Shown here: positions 1 through 10,730 of the stretch, in pieces
How the letters are laid out: each line of letters begins with the position of its first letter
Position numbering within the stretch: the first letter of the stretch is position 1
From: Sperchopsis tessellata
Lineage: Eukaryota > Arthropoda > Insecta > Coleoptera > Hydrophilidae
NCBI GenBank assembly: GCA_033557685.1
Contig: JAWQRN010000403.1
Location: 1 to 30,181 of the forward strand
Direction: 5' to 3'
Length of the DNA: 30,181 nucleotides
Translations under genes and position numbers: made by a program
Notes under the pieces: model-generated
What the model was told of the DNA's origin: nothing
What the model saw: the letters and a program-made list of their open reading frames with translations, nothing else
Database searches by the model: none

Positions 1-1138
1 ATATAATTATGTGGAAAGATTTGTGCTCAACCTGTGCAACAGGAAATGGATTTAAAACAATTTGAAATATGTGGGAATATCTCGTTTACCTAGTCGCGAG
101 GTACTATTCTTACATATATATATATATAAATTTATGTTCTTTTCTCCAGTTTCGTCACCGTAATGTGAGTTGAAAGACGTCTTCAGCAGTCACAAGTTAA
201 GATTCATACATTGACACAAGAACCATTTCACATTGGTTGTTGCATATGAAACTATTTTATTCTGTCTCGTTTAAACATGAATAAATTTCTGCTAATTAAA
301 ATGAATATATTATCGCTTATCTTAGATTTATTCGTACAGGATCTCGTCCAGAATATAGCTCCGTACGTGTGTGGAGACTGTTCACGTGCTACAAAGCGGT
401 TCTTTGGATTGAAAGGATAGGTTTTAATGTATTACACTCACTATATTATTTCCCACAGAAGGTTAGAGTTTCTGAAGAGTCTTTTGTATACACAAATATA
501 ATAACTTCGCGTATATGAAATGTAAATACTTATAAAGTTGAATTGTGTAACATCGCGATCAAAATCACATTTGCCCAAAGAAATAAAAGTTCCTAACTGA
601 TACTCGGAGTATGTCAAGCACGTCTCTGCTCTTTTTTTTCTCACCATATGGTTGAGTTTTCCATAGGATAGAGGTTAGGCAGCACAATATACAGTTATAT
701 GGAGGTGGTGGCTGTAGTAAGGCGTAAATATACCGCTGCCGATGGAATATATGAAATATATATATATATATAATTATATCTATTTTATCAAAAAAAGCAA
801 CTAAAACTAAGAGTAATACTAAGGAGGATAGTTTCTGATAATAATCAAAAAAAGGAATCGCCATTATGATCGGACGATTAAAGATCCCCGTTGTGATACG
901 AAAAGATAGATTCCATCAAGAATTGACAATTCTCCTATCCTCCGAAATAGACGTGGTGGGGATGGTTCAGTCTGTTTGGACTTCCGTGGAAGTTCGATGA
1001 CGTATCTCAGAAGGTATGCTGATGATAAGACTGCTTGGTTCAGAGCGAAGCCATGCCAGATGGTTGAATCTGTGTAAAGAAATGTGTTTGAAACCGGAAG
1101 TAGCCCAGCTACATGTTTTTACTGTTAATAATATACAT
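1..1138. other. AT-rich sequence without a recognisable gene
   Basis: I see no coding region with recognisable motifs here. Two short runs of alternating TA occur at about 113-127 and 757-775. The open frames on the minus strand between 441 and 864 are low-complexity and look like chance. The stretch 900-1138 is less AT-rich and may continue the copia fragment that follows, but no copia motif was legible in it. Confidence 0.6.
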
Positions 1139-1261
1139 TCACAGATTTTCGTCGTTAAGTGATAGAGCATTTCTCAAAGAATCTGCTATATAAATAATAT
1201 CATCGACATAGATGGAGTTGAGCTTACACGAGACAAACATAAATTCTGACCCTTCATATTT
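1139..1261 (-). pseudogene. Ty1/copia-like reverse transcriptase fragment (YVDD box)
   Basis: Read on the minus strand, about 40 codons stay open from 1261 to a stop at 1139. They contain S-I-Y-V-D-D-I-I-Y-I-A-D-S (YVDD codons at 1199-1210). Y-V-D-D followed by two aliphatic residues is the catalytic motif of Ty1/copia reverse transcriptase, where the two aspartates bind metal. The preceding residues (Y-E-G-S-E-F-M-F-V) resemble the beta strand that normally leads into this box. The usual downstream connection to RNase H is not legible. The family is known; assignment of this short piece is inference. A chance YVDD is the alternative, but the fit on both sides makes a copia scrap more likely. 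Confidence 0.5.
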
Positions 1262-1360
1262 TAAAATTGTTTAATGAGTTTTATGTTGGAATTTTCAACC
1301 ATTTTTATCTTATGGAACACTAACACTAATTAATGATATTCTACAGCGTTATTATTTTTA

Positions 1361-1640
1361 TTACTTTATATTAGTCTTGTGGCACACCTGTGAATCTTTT
1401 TCGGTACAGACTTTTAATGTTTTGGAATTTGTTCGAAGTGAAGTAGCGTATTGTTTGTTTTTACCACATTTACGGCAGGTGAATTTAGATTTACCGTGGT
1501 AAAAAGTAGGCAATTCATACAAAGCTTACGAGATTTTGGTAAATAATGTTGCAATAGCTTTGCATTTATCACACGAATAGATTTAGTATGCTTAATGGCA
1601 TACGAGGCAGCAAGAAATTTTTGTCTTTAACTTATTTGCA
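1361..1640 (-). pseudogene. Decayed Cys-rich frame resembling a Lola-type C2H2 zinc-finger exon
   Basis: One minus-strand frame has three in-frame stops but several Cys pairs: C-L-V-C-H, C-D-K-C, and F-T-C-R-K-C-G-K followed by Y-A-T-S-L-R and later V-C-T-E-K-D. The last part fits the pattern F-x-C-x2-C-G-K-x-Y-x3-S-L-x2-H-x4-C-G-K-x-P typical of the alternative C-terminal zinc-finger exons of insect longitudinals-lacking (Lola) BTB proteins. Here the first His position reads Asn and the G-K-x-P turn is changed, so it could not bind zinc normally. It might instead be a zinc ribbon from a transposase. No splice acceptor was convincingly placed. The call is a tentative relic only. Confidence 0.3.
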
Positions 1641-1861
1641 ATTTCTCTTTTGCACTGAGTGCTAGTGATATTGTTCAGCCGTTGTAAGGTGAGTATTCAG
1701 TATTTGTAACTATCATTGTATATATTGTATCTACATGTGACAAAGTAAATACAAAAACATTAAACAAAATGCATTATAATTACAATGAAAATTTTAAAGT
1801 AACGTCATGTTTATGTAATAAAGATATATTATATTAAGTAAGATAAGGTGCATTAAGAATA

Positions 1862-2135
1862 TTGTTGTTTATTTTCTTATATAATGTCGGCCTATTTCCG
1901 CTACTATGACCAATCACCGACACCAGGGATTTGACTCCCAAATTTTTCTGCATCCAGTGTTCCAACTGGAATTGGGTTCTTTTACGTGCATGGGGTCTTC
2001 CTTTTTACCTACAATATAAAGGGCCCACAGTATTACGTCTCTCTCGAAAGACGAGCATCACAAAGACTAATCACAAAAAGCCTTCCACCTTCATGTTTAG
2101 TAGCCTAGTACGTAGCCACTAAGCTAACAAGACTG
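1862..2135 (-). repeat. tRNA-derived SINE, copy 1 (minus orientation)
   Basis: This is one of three copies of the same family in the window. On the minus strand it begins with a tRNA-like head containing an excellent A box (TAGCTTAGTGG) near 2120. It then runs through a body with the conserved blocks around 1960-2000 (ccagtgttccaactggaatt on the plus strand) and 1885-1925, and ends in GGCCGAC followed by an A/T-rich tail rich in ATAAA and AACAA at 1862-1890. Compared with copy 3, the B box region near 2085-2095 is deleted, so Pol III transcription from this copy is unlikely. The 63-codon plus-strand frame through it is an accident of the repeat. Confidence 0.85.
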
Positions 2136-2514
2136 CTTATTAGAAATATATTAATATAATATTTTAAGTTCCGAAAAATTCTATTATTTTCTTTTATTTT
2201 ATTTAATAATTATGAGTTTGTGAAACATATGTACCATAAGGCTCTGGCGATTCTCATTGATCAATCAGTCAGTCCATCACATTTGCATTTGCCTAGGACT
2301 AAAACGTAATAAAGCTGGTTATAAGCGTTCACGATGTTACTACTGGCACATGCACATACTGGGGAAACACGCATATGTATATACTGGTGAAACACGCATA
2401 TGTAGATACTGGTGAAACAAGCACAGTTTAATCAGAAATCAGATCAGTTTTATATAAAGATGAGCACTAGTCTTATTTCTTATGGATAGTGTTATTCTAA
2501 AACTATGAACAAAG
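2136..2514. other. AT-rich spacer with a short tandem repeat
   Basis: Apart from the 25-bp tandem repeat at 2356-2422, I see no gene, motif or recognisable repeat here. Confidence 0.6.
2356..2422. repeat. 25-bp tandem repeat, about 2.7 units
   Basis: Units start at 2356, 2381 and 2406, each beginning ATACTGG and carrying GAAACACGCATATGTA. Units 1 and 2 differ mainly at one base (GGGG versus GGTG); unit 3 is partial and diverges after GAAACA. A weaker half-unit (ctactggcacatgcac) precedes it at about 2340. Confidence 0.9.
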
Positions 2515-2672
2515 TTGAGTTCTAAACCCAGAAACGTGCACGTATAATAACCCAATTCCAGGTGGAACGCTGGATGCGGCAAAATTTCCAAGTGTGGGAG
2601 CTGCATCCCTGGCGTCGGTGATTGGCCATAACAGTGAAAATGGCCGACGTTAAATAAACAGACAAACAACTA
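2515..2672 (+). repeat. Same tRNA-SINE family, copy 2 (plus orientation, 5'-truncated)
   Basis: The plus strand here matches the 3' half of the family: a body block cccaattccaggtggaac, then cggtgattggccata, and the terminal GGCCGACGTTAAATAAACA followed by an ACAAAC-type tail. The tRNA-derived head is missing, as expected from incomplete reverse transcription. It lies about 400 bp from copy 1 in inverted orientation, so the two could pair as an imperfect hairpin in a transcript. Confidence 0.85.
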
Positions 2673-3189
2673 CAAGTAGATTTGATAATTGAAATAAGAC
2701 ATGTAATTGTGAATTGCCCGCATACATCTGAAATGTATAAGATTTAAGATTTAAGATTTTAAGTAAAAATGAGCGTCAATTGAATAGTGCTGGTAATAGA
2801 TATATATGATTATACTTATGTAGCTAAGGTTATGGTAAATTACTAGTCTAGTCGGCTAACACCAGTGCATTTATCTCTCCGAAGTCAACTGACCAGAAAC
2901 TAATAGCAATGTTGAGAAGAGTAGACCACCGTATGATCAGATTAAAAGTACAACCAGCATAAAAGTAAAAATATTGCATTTAGAAAAATGATGTTTAATC
3001 TGTGAAAATAATACTCCCTCAAAATAAGCATAATAATCGGTTTTTAGTAAACAAAATTTGAAAAAAATATTTAGATTTCGCTAAAGATGTTCAAGTATGT
3101 TGTTATTATTATTACAGCTAGCTGGTAACCGTAAACAATCAAGAAGAAACTAATTCACTAAAAGAAATGTTAAAGATCTTGTTTGATAT
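2673..3189. other. AT-rich sequence, nothing recognised
   Basis: There is a short iteration of AAGATTT around 2742-2762. No open frame, tRNA-like box or transposon motif was seen. Confidence 0.6.
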
Positions 3190-4022
3190 TTAAGTGCTCA
3201 GAAAATCTCAGTAGAAGTTATTGACATTTAACTGTCAGTGTGACGTTTAGATTTAACACTTCTGCTGTATCTAACTTCAAGTGACAGGTCGACATTGCAC
3301 TACAGATGGGTATAGTCACATCCACATAGAATTAGCAATGCAACATTGGTAATATAATCAGTTTGTGCATTCTTTATTAAACAACGGAGTCGTTCCTTTA
3401 TAACAGCAATACTTGAATGTATAATTTACGGACTTTTTGTTTTCCAAGATTAAAGAATGCAGAACTGACACTTGACATAAATTTCGCCACAAGTATGTGC
3501 ATTAACTATAACTTCGATAAAATTATTATGAATGTGAACAGTTGATCTATATGCAGCACGTTATCTTCGACGTTGAGCGGCTTTTCGAACGTTGCACAAC
3601 ATCTACTGGTATTTCATTTTAAGTGCACAGAAATCCTCAGACAAAGTTATTGACGTTTAACAGTCAGTTTGACAGTTCAGACTGTCGACGTTATCTTCGA
3701 TACACCGATTATTGATTACGACGTGGTTCATCTTCCTCTGCTAATCCATTGCTCGACAACGCCTGACTTTCAGTAACAGAAGCTCGTCTGGTAGCATATT
3801 CTGATTCGAGTTTTCAAGTAAGTCGGTATTCAGTTTCTGGTGGTGTTTTATTTTCTCTAAAGAGTCGTTTTGTTGCGCCCTGAGTATGTATTCTTGCTTT
3901 AGGTTACGTGGATTTTATAGCTTTAATAGCAAATCAAGCTACGTGTAAACTTCACAAAACTTTGATTTGTACATATATACGTAGGAATATTGCTTGACGT
4001 TTAACTGTTAGTTTGATGTTTT
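3190..4022. repeat. Three spaced degenerate direct repeats
   Basis: Copies lie at 3190-3250, 3619-3675 and 3985-4022. Their shared core is TTGACGTTTAACTGTCAGTTT with minor changes (TTGACATTTAACTGTCAGTG in the first, TTGACGTTTAACTGTTAGTTT in the third). The first two also share an upstream AAGTGC-CAGAAA-CTCAG block. They bracket the Helitron-like fragment at 3709-3900, so they may be repeats internal to that element or to an older one. Confidence 0.7.
3709..3900 (-). pseudogene. Helitron-like N-terminal repeat-region fragment
   Basis: On the minus strand about 62 codons are open except for one stop and end at 3709. They read as charged repeats: A-T-K-R-L-F-R-E-N-K-T-P-P-E-T-E-Y-R-L, then E-S-E-Y-A-T-R-R-A-S-V-T-E-S-Q and A-E-E-D-E-P-R-R-N. 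Eukaryotic Helitron Rep-helicase proteins often start with tandem units of the form (R/K)-x-R-R-A-S-E-T-x-E-Q-R-x-x-R-L, and the units T-P-P-E-T-E-Y-R-L and A-T-R-R-A-S-V-T-E-S-Q fit that pattern. Neither the Rep HUH motif nor the helicase domain is present nearby. This is a fragment of low to moderate certainty. Its GC content is higher than that of its surroundings, which supports former coding. Confidence 0.45.
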
Positions 4023-4279
4023 TTGTTTTGATATCTATGACGCTAACTCAAGATAATGCATGTTATGGGCAAAGTCGGATCAACATAATTATAAGATTTG
4101 TTTAATAATTTGCTAGGGAGCCGCTAAGATCTAGACATCTAGGCTCCTGTGTGTATACCCGATTAGGTTATACTACATTAGTTATACTACATAGTTTTGC
4201 CATAGATTCTATTTCGCCTTATTCACAAATCTCAGAAAGATTACGAGTACGAGCCCTCAGTGGCAGTAATAAAAAAAAT
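4023..4279. other. Spacer with a 14-bp tandem duplication
   Basis: GTTATACTACATTA at 4167-4180 is followed by GTTATACTACATAG at 4181-4194. A short inverted pair (ggagcc at about 4119 and ggctcc at about 4140) lies just before it. No gene is seen. Confidence 0.6.
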
Positions 4280-4557
4280 GTTTTTTGTAGACTGCTCGTC
4301 CTTCTTGGATTATGAATCACCTTCATTATATTCAGCTCTATCCTTAGTGCTTGACCAGTCAGCCCCTTAGTATTAGCAGGTTCTGGTCCATCTCAAATCC
4401 TCTGACCTGTAACTTCCTTCAGAGTGTTATGAATAATTGCGTTCTCTAACCTTTTTATTTTGAGTTTCATTGAAACAAGTAGCATATATTCTGGTACGTG
4501 GTTAGTGTCCTCAAAACTCATCTTCACTAGTTTATTCGCTATCCCGTTACCATTGAC
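4280..4557 (-). pseudogene. Coding-like relic, possibly a retroelement RNase H tail
   Basis: A minus-strand frame of about 90 codons from 4557 has a single TGA. It starts V-N-G-N-G-I-A-N-K-L-V-K-M-S-F-E-D, which resembles the conserved G-N-E-x-A-D-x-L-A-K segment of the RNase H domain of Jockey/R1-type LINEs, with the key Asp replaced by Asn. The rest is charged and helical but not recognised. Base composition differs from the AT-rich flanks. It could instead be part of another mobile-element protein. The call rests on one motif only. Confidence 0.25.
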
Positions 4558-5360
4558 TATATTAAACTTTCTCTGTACTCACGAGCAAGTCTCCAAATAG
4601 ACGACACAATAGTTAAAAATATGGCATTGGTAGTGCAATATTAGTAGACAGCAAGGTGTAATCATATAAATACTCACTCCATCAACCCCGATAGCTCAGA
4701 ATGACAATTTTATATCTGAAAACGGACGACATAGTACGCTATTAAAAAACTCCAAGAAATCTTTACATACATTATGGTTAATTTGGAACGAAATAAAATA
4801 ATCGTTTGTGTTATTAATATTTGGTATATGGAATGAAAAATCATTGTTTAGTTGAGTTTTATATATTATTTCGAACTAGCCCATATATATTTAGCTGATT
4901 AGAATGTTAGTTCAGAAAGCTTTTCTTCTTCTTACAAACTGCAAAACAGTATAAGTACGTATTTGTTTGTAATATTCCCAACGAAAAATACAAAAACTAC
5001 TGTTAAAATGAAGTGCAAAAATGTACGTTAAATTTGATCACTTATAAATTTTCACAAAATATTTACAAAAAGGGCATGTGGTTCTTGTGATATAGGGAGT
5101 TAATTATTAAATTTTAGTTTTTTGAAGTAAATGTGTATTTTTTTCAACAAAATTCCTTGGAAATGTACCAATTTTTTTATATTTACATATAAGTAGCAAT
5201 AAGGTCTGTGAAAAACAGAAAAAGAAAATGGGGGTTGTTATTTAAAAAAAAATTGATGAAGTCATTGCGCAAAAATCAAAGATACCATAAATTAATTTAT
5301 CCAGATAAATGCCATCTGCATTCTAAAAATTTAAATTGACCTGTCCAAGCAATTTTCTTA
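4558..5360. other. AT-rich sequence containing a possible LINE 3' tail
   Basis: The 19-mer AAAGCTTTTCTTCTTCTTA at 4916-4934 is repeated exactly at 5361-5379, which is the apparent 3' end of the neighbouring LINE. The first copy may be the end of a second, almost fully truncated LINE. Otherwise nothing is recognised. Confidence 0.55.
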
Positions 5361-7960
5361 AAAGCTTTTCTTCTTCTTATTGGTAGGATCTCAATTACTG
5401 GTGATTCGTTTACCTATCCTGAGTTGCATGGAAGAGGTAGGCGGTTGTTCGACCTGTCCAATTTTTCATATTACTTAATCAGGAGAGTCGCCTTCGTCCC
5501 TCGGCTCGTTTTCCTTCTTTCCTTGCATTATTAGGTGTAGAAAATGCATATTTCATGTTTCGCATGACGTGTCCCTGGTACGATGTTTTTCTGGTCTGTC
5601 ATTTTCAGAATTTCTCTATTCGTCACCATGCGAGGAGTACTTCTTCGTTCGTTTCGTGTTCTCTCCACGATATACGCAGCATACGTCGAAGATACCACAT
5701 CTCTTAAACCTCCAATTTATTCAGTGTCGCCGTTGTTCAGATTTATGAATCCATGGCATAGTAGAGTTGAATATACATAGCATTTTAGCATATGGTGTCT
5801 TATTTTTATCGGTACTTCTCGGCAGCAAATAAATTGTTTCATTTTCATGAATATTGCTCTAGCTATTTCTATTCTAGTCCTAACCTCTGCATCCTGGGTT
5901 AGCCATGTACCCAGGTATTTCATCCTATGAACTTGTTGTATTGGTGCATTTCCTATTATTAGATTTACCGTTGCACCCTAGTCTCGACTAACTACCTTTG
6001 TCTTTGTTTATGTTTTATTGACTGCAAGTCCTATCTCGTTGCAGGTTTCTACTATTGTATCCATTAGCCTTTAAGACCCTCTGGGCTGTCTGCCATTATG
6101 CCCGCATCTTCTGCATAACGGATATTGTTGATGATCTTACCGTTGATTTTTATACCTTTTTCTACATTATCTAGTGCTTTGTCAAATATATAATCGGAGA
6201 ATATGTTAAAAACTTGGGGTGACAGAATGCATCCCTGCCTCACCCTTCTTCTTATTTCGGTCTCGTATGTTTTGCTTTCTTTTAGTCGTACTGACGCCCT
6301 CTGCTGCCAGTAGAAATTCTTAATTATTTTAATTCATTTGTGTCCATGTTCACGTAATTTAGGATATCCATCATTTTATTGTGTATTACTTGATCGAATG
6401 CCTTCTTGTAGTCCACAAAATAAATATATACGTTCTTACCAAAATCCCTACACTTATGCAGTAGTACGTTTAAGCTCATACACGCTTCTCTGGTGTTTAG
6501 ACCATCTCGACAGCCAAGCTGCGTTTCCTCCATATGAGGTTCGCACTTTCTGTGTATAAGTTGTTGGATTATTGACAGAAATATCTTTAAAACTCATCAC
6601 ACTTATTAAGCTATAATCGTTGCAGTTGTTGGCGTTTTTTTTTTTGATGGTATACATATTGACGAGAGCCATTGTTTCGGAATGTGGCCTGACTCATTTA
6701 AGTAGTTGAAAATTTGCTCTAAGATGTTTATGTTGTCTGCATCCAATATATTTAGCTCATCATATAGCTTTTATAGCCTCTGGCTTCGGGATTATAGGGC
6801 CCTCCTCGTGGAGGTTTTCGCCGATATAAGTCTCAATTGAATTATCTGAGAAATGGTCTCCTTTGTATTTTCGCAGTTTAATGCCAATTATTCTTTTTTT
6901 TTGAGATAAGCTTTCCATCTTCGCCTAATATTTTCGATGTTATGTGTTGTTTGTACATGCCGGTAAACTGTTTCACCTTTTTATGTATGTTAAAATAATC
7001 ATGCTTTTCCTGAAGAGTTTCAATTTCCTGGCATCTCGATTCCATCCACTTGGTCTTAGCTTCCCTGATTTTCCTTCGTATCATCATGTGGACTTCTTTG
7101 TATTTTTAATGATTTCTTCCTTTACATCTTTTCCTCTTCTCCCTTAGGTTTATAGTTTCATCTGTCACCCATCTGTTTCTGCTCTGCAATACGTCGTCCT
7201 TTAGGTTGTCCGTACTGACTTTAACTACAGTTTCTCTGAGTTCTTCGTAGGCATCATCTATAAAACCGTTTTTGATATTGTATCTAATATAGAGGTATTC
7301 CTCTTGTTGAGTTCTTCGTTTATTGTGAATGCTACTTTAGAATAGCATTCCTATTCTTTCAGTTTTTCCAGATTTATGGTTTAATGTGTTAGATTATGCG
7401 TTTTATTCTGTTGTGTCTATATGCGGACGACAAACGGGTTGTGATCCGATGAAATATCAGCACCGGGATGTGTCTTTACCCATTTCATTGTATTTTTGTA
7501 TCTATTTGATATCAATATGTAATCAATCTGGTTTCTTACTAGGCAGTTTATGTTCTCTCCTGGCGATCTCTATGTGTACAGTTTTCCGGCAGGGAGTTTA
7601 AACCAGGTGTGCGTTATTACATATTTTTATTCCTGATATAATTGTATCCATCTATCACCTCTCGGGTTTCTATCAACCATATCGTATTCTCCAACTATAT
7701 TTTGTACCCTGCCTTGTCCGACTTTGTAATTGAAATCTTTACTTGGTCTCGTTTATTTGGTCTCGTTAGCTTCCGTAATTTTTCAATCTCTTCATACATC
7801 TCGTGTTTGTAGGCGGTTGGCGAATAAATATCAATTATGTTAAAGTTCAGTGGTTTATTTCTTAGTTGTAGCAGCATAATTCTGTCGGACTTTGGAATAC
7901 ATTTTATTACTGTTTCAGCTGTTGGATTTTGTTCCAAACTTTATCACCACACTGTACAAA
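5361..7960 (-). mobile_element. Decayed RTE-like non-LTR retrotransposon (LINE), 5'-truncated
   Basis: Minus-strand translations, broken by stops and frameshifts, give an endonuclease then a reverse transcriptase in the right order. At 7937-7700 there is S-D-R-I-M-L-L-Q-L and N-I-I-D-I-Y-S-P-T-A (apurinic endonuclease core). At about 7570-7440 come N-Q-I-D-Y-I-L and G-A-D-I-S-S-D-H-N, the endonuclease catalytic SDH box. At 6533-6324 is T-Q-L-G-C-R-D-G and V-D-Y-K-K-A-F-D (RT motif A). At about 6240-6090 is R-Q-G-C-I-L-S-P-Q and I-R-Y-A-E-D-A. At 5923-5720 is K-Y-L-G-T-W-L-T-Q-D and C-Y-V-Y-S-T-L-L. Layout and motifs match the insect 'craniofacial development protein 2-like' LINEs of the RTE group. 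The catalytic YADD reads YAED, so the enzyme is dead. The 5' end is lost near 7960. Confidence 0.9.
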
Positions 7961-10730
7961 AAATAGCAATCGATGTGATAAACCAATAGCAACTCTATCA
8001 GCTGAAGGTCGATATTTTTAACTGTAGAAAAGTAGACTAGTATCAGGAATTTAAAAATTCTGACATACACTCTGTATTTTCTGTGATACAGTAGGAGTAT
8101 GTCTGAAATGAAATGATTAGTTTATAGATCCGTTTATTAAATTAATTTTGTTAAATGTGGAGAGCAATTATTTACCACTAATTTTTTTTATATTTGATAA
8201 AATTTCTATGTTTTGGCGAATAATGTTTAATTATTGGTTAGTTCTATGATATATTTAATCTATTTATTTGATGTAGTTCCACTAGATATAGATATATGTC
8301 TGCTACCTGCTATATCCAAAATTTGCCATACTCAAGCAAGGCCCAGTCTATGTAAAAACACTAATCAAGCAAGTCCATGTGAGCCACCATTGCAGCACCT
8401 ATTCAATCAAGCAGAAGATAATTTATCAACCTAACCAATTCTACAGCAATCACATTCATCCACATGTACCCATTACTATTTGCCTGATAATTAATTATGT
8501 TAAAGGAACATATTCAAGTATATTAAAAATCTAAGTTTTTTTCGCAATTATTTTAAAAGAAAGTAAATTTAATTTAAAGGTACCATACCTATATTGAAAA
8601 AGCATATCAACCCATTCCCTTGTACCTTATATTTTTAACATAATGGATGAGACATTTTGAAGGATGATAATGCATTATCCCGACAAAGCAGAACAGTCGA
8701 ATTATTTATCGGAATTAATATAATTGCCTGAGAAGACTATTTATGTTAATATATTTAAATTTTATTGAGTTATTTTAGTTGACCCAGATTTAGTAATATT
8801 CAAATCTACAAATTAATGCAATACATACGCTAAATTTAATAATTTTAACATGAAAATGTAATCCGTAATCCATAACCATTCATCAGTTTTTTGTTTTTAC
8901 TATAGAACTATAGATTTAAATAATAACAGTATGCGGAAGTTTAATTTATGATTTATTCATTAAACTTAACTATTTTAAGGATAATGAAATAAAATTGAAA
9001 TTAATTTACTATATAAGTTCAGCGCTACGTCTAGCATACTAATCAGTTTAGTTAAATATCTATTTTTCATTTTATATTTAAATTTAATAAAATTGATAGC
9101 GTTGTGTTTCAGTACCTTCGAGGCGAAAATTTCAAGTTTATCTATAGATAATATCCGATATGTCGATTGAATTGCAAACCTAATTTCAAAATAATTAAAA
9201 CTTAAAAATCAGTTGTCACCGAAATTCGGATTTATGTCGCCTGCAAATGGCAAGCAAAATTCATTTACATATTCATATTATTTTTGATTGGTAATATGAA
9301 ACGGAATAACTCATTTTATTTTGCTTTTTACTGCCGTATTTGGTTTCATCAATTACATTTTTTATGAAGAATATCGGAAAAATTATGAATAAAACATTTT
9401 CTGTTTGTTCAAATACGCTCAATATGGAAAATTAAACTAACCATACCACCAAATTTATCAGCTTAGGTAGGAACAGTTTAACTGTGTTAACACAAATCTA
9501 CTTAAATATTCAAATAATACTGTTTCAGATATTTGATTATTTATTTTTAGCAAAGGTTGTAAGCGGTCTACAATTTTCGTGTGGAGTAAATGTGTCTTAA
9601 GAATGATTGAATTATTATTTATACCGAATATTGTCACGGAAATATACAATGTGTATATTTTAACACACCAATAGTTAGAATATTTGATAGTTAGTAAATA
9701 GTTCATGGCATTTGGGTTGGTCAGCAGAATCATGTGGTGTTCTGGGGAGTGACCTGATAGGAGCTGAAATTTAGTAAACAGTTTAAAAAATAAAGAAATA
9801 ATCAGGAAATGGGAAAGGCCAATAGATTTTGATGTTAGTCTTGAAATGTGCAAGAAACGAGTTATTCATGTAGGTAGTTTTATGTGGTATATGCACTAGG
9901 GTGAGTGCACCCAGTTAACTGTTAATAGTCATTAGATTCAATTTAGTTTTATGCTTAGTTGTATTTGATAATATATTAAACTTAATCTCTTAAAATAATT
10001 TTCCAACCATTCAAATTAACACTGAACTTTTAAACTTGATCAAGGGAAGTCAAAACTTCTACCCAATTTATTTCGCAAAAAGAGCTTTAATGTGTCATTA
10101 ATAACTGATCAAAGCGAGAGTTGATATTTAATTAAATATGTTACTTGTGCATATAATCTATACTCAAACAAAATTAGTTGCGTATATTGGCTGCTCAAGT
10201 AACTCAAGTTATGCTGCTTCGTGCATTAAGGTGATGCATGCTAAATAATTGCTTAGATGTGGATAGGCAATGACGAAACTGAATCCAAAATATGAATTTT
10301 AAATTAATTTTCATACATTTTTTAACTTAAAGAAATTTAAAATATGCAATAGGTATTGAAATGACCCGGGCTAGTTGTGGGGTCTTTTTTATGAAGAAAT
10401 TCTTACCTCAGTCGCAAAATTAAAACAGTGGGATCGTTTAGTGAAAAATACACGAATTAATCTTCTATGTATACTAACCTTCATGAAATAAAACAAGAAA
10501 AAAACAAAATGATGATTTAAATGTCATTGGATCAAACATACAGGCGAAATTGTTTGTTAATTCATCAAATTAAACATAAATACAGAACAAACTGATAAAT
10601 AAACAGGTTTGCCAAACTGCAATCAACCGCAGTCACCATATATAACAAGAAATTGAAGCGAACTTTTAAGCTCTTTCAACAGTTTCAACTTGCATAATGA
10701 GAAGACTATATTACCAGTTATCTTCAAGTT
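7961..10730. other. Long AT-rich stretch with no supported gene
   Basis: No transposon motif or conserved protein was recognised. Two spots stand out: a locally C/A-rich open frame at 8234-8434, and a 131-codon minus-strand frame at 9458-9853 whose Leu/Ile/Phe/Asn-rich, domainless sequence looks like a chance product of AT-rich DNA. Confidence 0.55.

Noticed and set aside
565..864. 99-codon minus-strand frame with hydrophobic start
   Set aside because: Runs of I-Y-I-Y come from the TA repeat and the rest is low complexity. Nothing supports a gene.
2356..2422. CRISPR-like spaced repeat
   Set aside because: The units are directly adjacent with no spacers. It is a plain short tandem repeat in a eukaryotic genome.
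9458..9853. 131-codon minus-strand open frame
   Set aside because: It is long for the window, but Leu/Ile/Asn/Phe-rich with no domain, motif or signal layout, in very AT-rich DNA. It reads like a chance frame.
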